Shown here: positions 1 to 5,421 of the stretch, piece by piece | Position numbering within the stretch: position 1 is the stretch's first letter | Layout of the letters: each line of letters starts with the position of its first letter | DNA from: Desulfobacteraceae bacterium | Lineage (GTDB): Bacteria; Desulfobacterota; Desulfobacteria; Desulfobacterales; BuS5 | Reading direction: 5' to 3' | Length of the DNA: 10,755 nt | Assembly (NCBI GenBank): GCA_030592105.1 | Contig: JAUVKE010000060.1 | Coordinates: forward strand, 1 to 10,755 | Position numbers and translations under genes: made by a program | The notes under the pieces: model-generated | What the model saw: the letters and a program-made list of their open reading frames with translations, nothing else | Told to the model about the DNA's origin: nothing | The model's database searches: none

Positions 1-405
1 AAAATCAGCCACATCATCTTTCACCAGTTCAAGCCATTCTTCATCAACAAGATCAATCTTTGTCAGGGCCACAAATCCATGTTGAATCCCCAAAAGAGTA
101 CATATCTCCATATGCTCCCTTGTCTGCGGCATTACCCCTTCATCTGCGGCAATTATCAAAACCACAATATCGATTCCAGTGGCGCCAGCCACCATATTCT
201 TTACAAATTTTTCATGCCCCGGCACATCTACAATCCCAACATGCAAATCATTAGAAAGGTCGAGGGATGCAAATCCCAGCTCTATGGTTATGCCACGCAG
301 CTTTTCCTCTTTTAATCGATCAGTATCGACCCCTGTAAGAGCTTTAACAAGAGTTGTCTTTCCATGATCAATATGCCCTGCCGTGCCAAGAATAATCTGT
401 TTCAA
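1..405 (-). CDS. selB: Selenocysteine-specific elongation factor SelB, N-terminal part (cut by window edge)
   Basis: SelB is the GTP-dependent translation factor that brings Sec-tRNA to UGA codons marked by a SECIS hairpin. The visible 135 codons are its EF-Tu-like G domain. The P-loop is GHIDHGKTT (residues 10-18), switch I contains [10 protein letters not shown] (37-46), G3 is DVPGHEKF (60-67), and G4 is TKID (115-118) followed by LVDEEW, the usual SelB form. The start is TTG at 403-405, with an AGGAG eight bases upstream; no in-frame ATG fits the family N-terminus. The gene runs off the left edge, so the remaining domains, including the C-terminal winged helices that bind SECIS, are not seen. 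A small membrane protein gene lies 38 bases upstream on the same strand and may be cotranscribed. The gene implies selenoproteins elsewhere in the genome; no selA or tRNA-Sec lies in this window. Confidence 0.96.
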   Translation of the reverse strand, partial: MKQIILGTAGHIDHGKTTLVKALTGVDTDRLKEEKLRGITIELGFASLDLSNDLHVGIVDVPGHEKFVKNMVAGATGIDIVVLIIAADEGVMPQTREHMEICTLLGIQHGFVALTKIDLVDEEWLELVKDDVADF

Positions 406-443
406 TAAATTTGCTCCTGTTATCAGTTGTCAATTTTTTGTAT

Positions 444-617
444 TCACCGTGATTTTCTATTCCTGAGATAATCGGCAAAATAGGCCAGCCCGACCAATAT
501 AATTCCAAGGCCCATCACGTAAATAACCTGGGCATCAGGGTAGAAAAAACGTGATAAAATCACCGCAAATACTCCCCCTAAAACAGCCCTGAGAAAAAAA
601 ACACCAAATTCACCCAA
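444..617 (-). CDS. Small two-helix membrane protein upstream of selB
   Basis: I do not recognise a named family. From the TTG at 615-617 the product is 57 residues: GEFGVFFLRAVLGGVFAVIL is a first hydrophobic helix, then a short SRFFYPDAQ turn, then VIYVMGLGIILVGLAYFA as a second helix, ending in a basic tail YLRNRKSR. The arrangement fits a small inner-membrane hairpin protein. This start has AAAGGTG five bases upstream. The same frame stays open back to a TTG at 743, but the added ~42 residues look non-protein-like and would run through a perfect inverted repeat at 651-679, so the short form is preferred. It ends 38 bases before selB on the same strand, which suggests an operon, but nothing in the sequence links it to selenium metabolism. 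Confidence 0.6.
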   Translation of the reverse strand: MGEFGVFFLRAVLGGVFAVILSRFFYPDAQVIYVMGLGIILVGLAYFADYLRNRKSR

Positions 618-650
618 TACAACACCTTTTACACCAAAAAAAGCGGGGAG

Positions 651-679
651 GTTCAAATTTAAAAGCTCTGAATTTGAAC
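651..679. repeat. Perfect 9-bp inverted repeat upstream of the small membrane protein
   Basis: GTTCAAATT (651-659) and AATTTGAAC (671-679) are exact reverse complements separated by 11 bases. On the minus strand the hairpin ends 33 bases before the TTG start at 617 and is followed by a C-rich run and seven Ts, so it could be a leader hairpin, a weak terminator/attenuator or an operator. Its arms resemble a tRNA T-loop word, but no tRNA surrounds it. Confidence 0.5.
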
Positions 680-768
680 AACTCCGCAACCAGTTTATAT
701 TAAAAGTTTTGTAAATTATGACACAATCTAACCTTCCTTTCAAGCATGAAAAAAAGTCTCCTGCTTAT

Positions 769-797
769 TTGACATGAACCATGAAATTCCATATAAA
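769..797 (+). promoter_or_regulatory. Sigma70-type promoter P1 upstream of the SH3-hflX genes
   Basis: TTGACA (769-774), a 17-base spacer, and TATAAA (792-797): a consensus -35 and a five-of-six -10. Transcription would start near 804 and give a leader of about 200 bases before the ATG at 1003. The leader would pass through both palindromes and the second promoter. Confidence 0.55.
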
Positions 798-842
798 TAA
801 CTTCACTGCACCATCGTACAAAATATTCAGTCGACCTGGATA

Positions 843-867
843 TCAACGAAAAAATATTTTTCATTGA
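843..867. repeat. 25-bp near-perfect palindrome between the two promoters
   Basis: Arms TCAAcGAAAAA and TTTTTCaTTGA surround a three-base centre; only one arm position and the bases flanking the centre fail to pair. It is AT-rich, so chance must be considered, but the TCAA/TTGA ends pair exactly. Its position between P1 and P2 would suit a regulator site. Confidence 0.4.
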
Positions 868-872
868 AGCAT

Positions 873-893
873 TAGATAATATTATGTTATCTA
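873..893. repeat. 21-bp near-perfect palindrome abutting the -35 of P2
   Basis: TAGATAA (873-879) and TTATCTA (887-893) are exact inverted arms, and the core pairs too except at one position pair. It ends one base before the TTGACA at 895-900. A site there would suit a transcription factor binding next to or over the -35 region. Centre-to-centre distance to the upstream palindrome is 28 bases. Confidence 0.45.
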
Positions 894-894
894 T

Positions 895-923
895 TTGACA
901 TTACATTAAATTTTTCTTATGCT
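895..923 (+). promoter_or_regulatory. Sigma70-type promoter P2 of the SH3-hflX genes
   Basis: TTGACA (895-900), a 17-base spacer, and TATGCT (918-923). The -35 is consensus and the -10 matches at four of six positions. It would start near 930 and give a leader of about 70 bases ending at the AGGAG before ATG 1003. Confidence 0.6.
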
Positions 924-1002
924 GAAAAATACAACTTTATTTTTAAATAGCTGTATTGGACAAAAACAATGAATCAATAACATATTCCACAGGAGTGTAT
1001 TT

Positions 1003-1641
1003 ATGAAACACTTGATTCTTTTGGGAGCTTTTATACTCTTATTCTCCACGACCGGGTCAGCCGAAACTTACTATATTACCAATGATATCAAGGTTAACAT
1101 AAGAACAGGGACAGGCACACAGTACAATATAATAGCAATGCTGAAACCAGGCAAGCCCGTAGAATTAATTGAACGTGGTACCGAGTGGTCGCAGATAAAA
1201 CTCCATGATGAACGTGAAGGATGGATTTTAACAAGATTTCTCACATCCACCGAACCGAATTATCTTGAGCTGGAACGACTGCGTAAACTCCACAGAGCCC
1301 TTGCAACCAAATTTCCTGTCATACTTGAAGAAAACAAGGAGATTCAGCAAAAGAGCAAAGGTCTCACCAAAAAACTTAACACCTATCAAAAACAGAATAA
1401 GGAACTCCGGAAATCATACAATAAATTAAAAAATGAGGCTGCAGGTTTTCTTGAACTTAAAGAAAATTACGATGAAACAGCCCTTCGTCTTTCCGAGCAT
1501 ACCGCACAAATCGAAAAACTTAACAAAGAATTAACGCATAAATATATTACTGCAGGTTTATGCGGAGCTGGCATATTGCTTTTAGGTTTTATTATCGGCT
1601 TCAGCACTAAACCGCAACGGAGAAAGACATCTCTTTTTTAA
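1003..1641 (+). CDS. Exported SH3-domain protein with coiled coil and C-terminal membrane anchor (YgiM/TIGR04211-like)
   Basis: The 212-residue product has a signal peptide (residues 1-20, ending TTGSA before ETYYIT). A bacterial SH3 domain follows (about 22-86, with VNIRTGTGTQYNII, GKPVELIERGTEWSQIKL and GWILTRFL). Next comes a charged coiled coil (about 90-180), one membrane helix near 181-202, and a basic tail ending KPQRRKTSLF. This order matches the YgiM-like TIGR04211 family, in which the SH3 domain should face the periplasm and the tail the cytoplasm. The exact role is unknown; bacterial SH3 domains often bind cell-wall peptides. The start is supported by AGGAG seven bases upstream and by the signal peptide at residue 1. 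Two promoter-like sequences precede it. Its stop is one base from the hflX start, so the two are probably cotranscribed. Confidence 0.85.
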   Translation: MKHLILLGAFILLFSTTGSAETYYITNDIKVNIRTGTGTQYNIIAMLKPGKPVELIERGTEWSQIKLHDEREGWILTRFLTSTEPNYLELERLRKLHRALATKFPVILEENKEIQQKSKGLTKKLNTYQKQNKELRKSYNKLKNEAAGFLELKENYDETALRLSEHTAQIEKLNKELTHKYITAGLCGAGILLLGFIIGFSTKPQRRKTSLF

Positions 1642-1642
1642 T

Positions 1643-3265
1643 ATGAACAAATTACATGGAAACAAAGGGAAACTTAAAGCAAACCAGATTAAAAGGCTTG
1701 AAAAACTTTATCAGCGCCATGTTCCCCCCGAGTTTATTATTACCCCTGATCTTGCCCATGAAATCTGCAGTATTTCCCACGAGATACGCCGTCAAATCGG
1801 TCTGTTGATCAACCGTAACGGCAAAGTCATATATGTTATTATAGGTACCAGCCAAAAAATATTCATACCTGATCTTAGTGATTATCGATCCTCCACAGGC
1901 CGCTTAAGGGGGCTAAAGTGCATCCATACCCATCTTAATGGAGAATACCTCACAGAGGATGACCTTGCAGATTTAACATTTTTGCACCTGGACATTATTG
2001 CCGCCCTCACAATAAACAATGACACAATGATGCACCAGGCCCATCTTGCCCATATTCTTCCAAGAAGTACAAAAAAGCCCTTTCAAATTCTTCCCCCCAT
2101 ATACCCAGGTCAGCTCAACATTAACTGCCACGAGCTTATTATGGAAATCGAATCTGAACTAAATCAAATCAGTTCAGCATCTAAAGGTAATACAGATCAG
2201 GAACGTGCTATTTTGGTCAGCGTTACAACGGCTTTCAAGCAGATAGCAACAGATAGCCTCACAGAACTTGAAGACCTTTCCGCCTCCTGCGGTATAAAAG
2301 TAATTAAAAAAATACTGCAGCAGCGCAAAAAAATCGATTCAAAATTTCTCCTTGGTTCAGGAAAGCTCCAGGAATTATCCTTTTTAGCCCTCACCAGCGG
2401 TGCAACTCTGATAGTATTTGATCAGGAGTTAAATCCTTCCCAGGTACGTTCCATAACAGATAAGATCGAGCTGAAAGTAATCGACAGAACACAATTAATT
2501 CTTGATATTTTTGCACAGCGGGCAAAATCAAAAGAAGGAAAATTTCAGGTGGAACTTGCCCAGCTGAAATATCTTCTCCCGCACCTTACAACAAAAAATA
2601 CAGCCATGTCCCGTTTAACAGGAGAAATTGGAGGGAGGGGGCCCGGAGAAACTAAACTCGAAATAAACAGGAGAAGGGTCAGAGAGAGTATCAAACGGCT
2701 TGAAAAATCAATATCTAAGATAAAAAAACAACGCCGGGAACAAAGATCAAAAAGAAGCAAAAAAGGGATCCCTGTTATTTCCATTATAGGATATACAAAT
2801 ACGGGTAAATCAACCCTGCTGAACACGCTTACAAACAGCAGGGTGGATGCCAGGAATCAGCTCTTTGCCACCCTTGATCCCGCAAGCAGACGTCTCAGGT
2901 TTCCCAATGATGCTGAAGTAATTATCACAGATACTGTGGGGTTTATAAAAAATCTTCCAAAAGATCTCATGGCATCATTTAGCGCAACCCTGGAAGAGCT
3001 CGAAACAGCAGATACTCTTTTACACGTGATAGATATAAGCAACCCCAGATTTGAAGATCAGATTCAATCGGTGGAAAAAATTCTCCTGGAACTAAACCTG
3101 CAAAATATCCGGTTAATCAGAGTTCTCAACAAACAGGACAGGCTTGATAAACAAACAGTGGAAAATTATTCCGCTCTATTTAACGGCATCCCTATTTCAG
3201 CCAGGGACAAATCAACATTAATGCCCCTTATTGAACAGATTAAAGAGATCACAGAAGCATGTTAA
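1643..3265 (+). CDS. hflX: Ribosome-associated GTPase HflX (long form)
   Basis: HflX binds the large ribosomal subunit and, in studied bacteria, splits stalled or hibernating ribosomes under stress. The 540 residues are longer than the ~430 of E. coli HflX; the first ~190 form an N-terminal extension of the kind seen in some lineages. The HflX N-domain follows (about 236-320, with SGKLQEL, DQELNPSQ and VELAQLKYLLPHL). Next are the glycine-rich signature GEIGGRGPGETKLE from residue 327, a basic helix around 340-375, and the G domain. G1 is GYTNTGKST (383-391), G3 is DTVGF (430-434) and G4 is NKQD (496-499). G1 usually reads GYTNAGKST; Thr replaces Ala here. No Shine-Dalgarno sequence sits just before ATG 1643; GGAGA lies about 20 bases away inside the preceding gene, so translational coupling to that gene is likely. 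Confidence 0.96.
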   Translation: MNKLHGNKGKLKANQIKRLEKLYQRHVPPEFIITPDLAHEICSISHEIRRQIGLLINRNGKVIYVIIGTSQKIFIPDLSDYRSSTGRLRGLKCIHTHLNGEYLTEDDLADLTFLHLDIIAALTINNDTMMHQAHLAHILPRSTKKPFQILPPIYPGQLNINCHELIMEIESELNQISSASKGNTDQERAILVSVTTAFKQIATDSLTELEDLSASCGIKVIKKILQQRKKIDSKFLLGSGKLQELSFLALTSGATLIVFDQELNPSQVRSITDKIELKVIDRTQLILDIFAQRAKSKEGKFQVELAQLKYLLPHLTTKNTAMSRLTGEIGGRGPGETKLEINRRRVRESIKRLEKSISKIKKQRREQRSKRSKKGIPVISIIGYTNTGKSTLLNTLTNSRVDARNQLFATLDPASRRLRFPNDAEVIITDTVGFIKNLPKDLMASFSATLEELETADTLLHVIDISNPRFEDQIQSVEKILLELNLQNIRLIRVLNKQDRLDKQTVENYSALFNGIPISARDKSTLMPLIEQIKEITEAC

Positions 3266-3337
3266 TACTTGCCATTGATTTGTCATCTCTTATTTTTCAA
3301 AAAAACCTGGCACAAATATAAACAGTTGGTAAGCATA

Positions 3338-4027
3338 ATGAAAGAAACCCATTGGAACATGAAACCAAATAAAGCAAAAGCAATAATGCTTGCTAAGCGT
3401 CAATTAGCTGAATTGGTATGTGATGCAGTGAACTTGGAAGGGATTAATTTTACCCTGCCGGAAATCCAAACATTATTAGATGGAATTACAGTTGGGGGAC
3501 ATAGATTAACTGACCAGCAAATAGTACTGAACCAAGCTGATACATGGAGGACGTTATTTGTGTTAATAGAAAAAAATCAGTTTGAGATCACCCTTGAACA
3601 AGCTTGCGCTCTTCACCTGATAGCTGCTAAGAACGAAGCTTTAAAATGGGGAAAATTTAGATCCGGCGGGGTTACTATTGCAGGAACAGACTATATGCCG
3701 CCACAGGCAAAATTGTTACCGGAGTTATTTGAAAAAATGGTGAATGAGGCATCCAGGATATCAGACATTTATGATCGAGCCATCCATCTGTTTCTTATAA
3801 TGGCAAGATCCCAATTTTTTTACGATGTTAATAAACGGATGGGCCGTTTTATCATGAATGGGCTTCTGTTAAGTTGTGGATACCCTGCTATTAATCTTCC
3901 GGCGAAGAGACAACTGGAGTTTAATCAATTGATGCTCACTTTTTACGAAACTGGTGATCAAAAACAGATGAATACTTTTCTACGTTCCTGCTTAGACGAA
4001 AAAGTTATAAAAATCATGAAAGAATAA
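3338..4027 (+). CDS. Fic-family protein with degenerate catalytic motif
   Basis: Fic enzymes transfer AMP or other phosphate-containing groups from nucleotides to hydroxyl side chains of target proteins. From ATG 3338 the product is 229 residues. An N-terminal DAVNLEGINFTLPE segment (29-42) resembles the autoinhibitory helix [ST]xxxE[GN]; Glu34-Gly35 remain but Ala30 replaces Ser/Thr. The active-site loop reads SQFFYDVNKRMGR: Gln159 stands where HxFx(D/E)GN(G/K)R has its catalytic His, and Val164 replaces the Gly of DGN. Asp163, Asn165, Lys166 and Arg167 remain. I recall a Fic subgroup with SQFFYDGNKR, so the Gln may be inherited and the Val specific to this copy. The frame opens at TTG 3269, but the extra 23 residues look spurious; ATG 3359 is another possible start. 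It lies 72 bases after hflX. No antitoxin-like neighbour is seen. AMPylation activity is doubtful. Confidence 0.8.
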   Translation: MKETHWNMKPNKAKAIMLAKRQLAELVCDAVNLEGINFTLPEIQTLLDGITVGGHRLTDQQIVLNQADTWRTLFVLIEKNQFEITLEQACALHLIAAKNEALKWGKFRSGGVTIAGTDYMPPQAKLLPELFEKMVNEASRISDIYDRAIHLFLIMARSQFFYDVNKRMGRFIMNGLLLSCGYPAINLPAKRQLEFNQLMLTFYETGDQKQMNTFLRSCLDEKVIKIMKE

Positions 4028-4048
4028 TGACGTGAGCTTTTCATTATT
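4023..4048 (+). terminator. AT-rich hairpin at the end of the Fic gene
   Basis: AATAATGA (4023-4030) and TCATTATT (4041-4048) are exact inverted arms of 8 bases around a 10-base loop, overlapping the Fic stop codon. The stem is weak and only a short T-rich stretch follows, so this is at best a poor intrinsic terminator between convergent genes. Confidence 0.3.
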
Positions 4049-4129
4049 TAATCAGATTATACCTGTTGCTATACATATCGACTGAATAGTTACATTTTTT
4101 TAGCACTACTCTCATATAATCGAAAATCC

Positions 4130-4249
4130 CTAAAGCATTTCAAGAAAAGCTTCAATTCTTGCCCTTAGTTGCTCAGTATCTGAATTTAAATAATCGGTTT
4201 CAAGATGCAAAAAAGACCTCCCTGTTTGATCCCTTTCTGTTTCAACCAT
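4130..4249 (-). pseudogene. C-terminal remnant resembling a 2-hydroxyacyl-CoA dehydratase / benzoyl-CoA reductase subunit
   Basis: This 39-codon frame opens at ATG 4249, overlaps the PHP stop by 8 bases and ends at TAG 4130-4132. Its residues 12-39 contain FLHLETDYLNSD followed by TEQLRARIEAFLEML. That matches my memory of the extreme C-terminus of the HgdB/BcrC-type dehydratase family (LETDYS...GQLRTRIEAFLEML), whose full members are about 350-430 residues and carry an iron-sulfur cluster in a strict-anaerobe radical enzyme. Everything before this tail is absent: a stop codon sits immediately upstream in frame, and the preceding DNA is the PHP gene. There is no Shine-Dalgarno sequence. I infer a deletion that left only the gene's tail. 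A tiny genuine coupled ORF is possible but less likely. The family call rests on a short match from memory. Confidence 0.55.
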
Positions 4250-5162
4250 CTAAGCCGGCGAGGGCAGCATAAAACCTGTTAAATTCCTCTCTGGTGATAC
4301 CGGCTGTTCCCAAAGGTCTTTCAATTTTATCATGGCAATCTGAACCACCGGTAATTAACAGACCATCACGGTTTGCCCAGTGAAGGGTTAATTTTATATG
4401 TTCAGGTGTATGGGCAGGATAAAATACTTCAATCCCTTTAAGACCGAGATCAAGAAATTCAGGATATATTTTTTCAATAATATCAACGGGTGGCAGGACT
4501 TCACTATAATGGCCGGGGCCTGGGAATGAACCTGCAGCAGGATGGGCCAAGACAGCAAGGGGGGAATACCTCTCAATAAAAGGGCGTATTAAAGCACTCT
4601 TTATACCCGATGAAATGTAGGCAGGGCTGTTGTTTCCAATAATAAAGTTTATTTTATTTTTGTCATTAATACCATGCATCTCTTTTAATGCCTGAGCAAA
4701 ATGCCGCCTGGAAATGTTTGAAGCATAAGATGCAATCTCATCGAATTTCATATTACGTTTTAAAACAGGATTTTTCCCCCCGGGGCCAAATTCATTATTA
4801 ATCGATTCAACCCTGGCCTTTACAAGTGCTTCCCCTCTTCCATTTTTTAAAATTGTTTCCAATTCTTTTACATAATTATCATCATTTAACTTTTCAGGCA
4901 TAAAATAAAGAAGCAAATGTAGAGTCCCTGTAAAATATGAACGTTTGAATCCAAGGGAGACTTCCACGCCAGGAATAACCTGAATTCCTGTTTTTTCTCC
5001 GGTTAGCATTGCCTCATTTAATCCTTTTAATGTATCATGATCTGTCAGGGCAACCACCTCAAGACCTATTTCTTTTGCTTTTGCCACTAATTCTGAAGGG
5101 GTATACTCCCCATCTGATGCGGTACTATGATTATGGAGATCCGCAATTATTTTTCTTTCCAT
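4242..5162 (-). CDS. PHP-domain phosphoesterase (RNase AM/TrpH-like)
   Basis: PHP proteins use a three-metal centre to hydrolyse phosphoesters. The closest characterised type is the TrpH/YciV group, which acts on nucleoside 3',5'-bisphosphates and on 5' ends of RNA. The 306 residues show DLHNHSTASDGEYTP (8-22, metal ligands His10, His12 and Asp17), TDHDT (40-44), PGVEVS (64-69, Glu67), an LAHPAAG histidine in the second half and GGSDCH near the end (Asp275, His277). A segment near 70-200 fits the insertion seen in TrpH-like members. The start ATG 5162 has a consensus AGGAGG eight bases upstream (5171-5176), stronger than any other site in this cluster. It lies 37 bases after the vapC remnant. 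No pathway link to the transglutaminase cluster is evident, so I leave the gene symbol blank. Confidence 0.88.
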   Translation of the reverse strand: MERKIIADLHNHSTASDGEYTPSELVAKAKEIGLEVVALTDHDTLKGLNEAMLTGEKTGIQVIPGVEVSLGFKRSYFTGTLHLLLYFMPEKLNDDNYVKELETILKNGRGEALVKARVESINNEFGPGGKNPVLKRNMKFDEIASYASNISRRHFAQALKEMHGINDKNKINFIIGNNSPAYISSGIKSALIRPFIERYSPLAVLAHPAAGSFPGPGHYSEVLPPVDIIEKIYPEFLDLGLKGIEVFYPAHTPEHIKLTLHWANRDGLLITGGSDCHDKIERPLGTAGITREEFNRFYAALAGLDG

Positions 5163-5199
5163 TTTTTTTTCCTCCTGAAAATAAAGCCAACCCCTAATT

Positions 5200-5421
5200 C
5201 TATTTCAACATCAGCCCGGCAACACTTTTGAAATGCGCATCCAGGGTAAATAAGGCAAGACCGTGCTGAAGTACGAAAGCGGCAATCCACATGTCATTTA
5301 TTGGGGCAGGCTTTTTATTTTTTTTTAAATTCAAATAAATATGCGCATAAAATTCGGAGATGGTTTCATTAAACGCCTGTTCATCCTCTATTTTCTGTTT
5401 TACCAAAACTACCCCATCCAT
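5200..5421 (-). pseudogene. 5'-truncated VapC-type PIN-domain toxin remnant
   Basis: The 73-residue frame matches the C-terminal half of VapC RNase toxins. FNETISEFYAHIYLNLKKNKK resembles the helix before the third acidic site. INDMWIAAFVLQHGLALFTLD with the following AHF is the characteristic PIN segment, keeping Asp43 and Asp61. The N-terminal half of a usual 130-140 residue VapC, with the first catalytic Asp and Glu, is missing, so nuclease activity is not expected. The ATG at 5421 overlaps the transglutaminase gene by 13 bases and has no good ribosome binding site; the upstream sequence in this frame encodes nothing PIN-like. No antitoxin gene is next to it. The likely origin is a deletion joining the transglutaminase 3' end to the interior of a vapC. 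Translation by coupling remains possible, but the product would be a fragment. Confidence 0.72.

Larger units (their letters stand above)
744..1002. other. Divergent AT-rich intergenic region
   Basis: This region separates the leftward selB pair from the rightward SH3-hflX genes. It holds no convincing ORF on either strand. It contains two rightward promoter-like sequences (769-797 and 895-923), two near-perfect palindromes (843-867 and 873-893) and the AGGAG ribosome binding site (991-995) of the SH3 gene. I could not find an equally good leftward promoter for the selB side. Confidence 0.6.

Noticed and set aside
60..367. Three short plus-strand ORFs at the left edge
   Set aside because: They lie antisense to the unmistakable SelB G domain and encode nothing recognisable.
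405..433. Minus-strand TTGACA at 428-433 as a promoter for selB
   Set aside because: At standard spacing the -10 would fall on the start codon and no good -10 is present.
651..690. T-loop-like word GTTCAAATTC as part of a tRNA (possibly tRNA-Sec near selB)
   Set aside because: The T-stem closing pair is missing and no acceptor, D or anticodon stems could be found around it.
618..743. N-terminal extension of the small membrane protein to TTG 743
   Set aside because: It has a weak ribosome site, crosses a perfect inverted repeat, and encodes a non-conserved-looking leader; TTG 617 has AAAGGTG at good spacing.
3269..3337. TTG 3269 as the Fic start
   Set aside because: The extra 23 residues are hydrophobic/basic filler with no ribosome site; the family-like sequence begins after ATG 3338.
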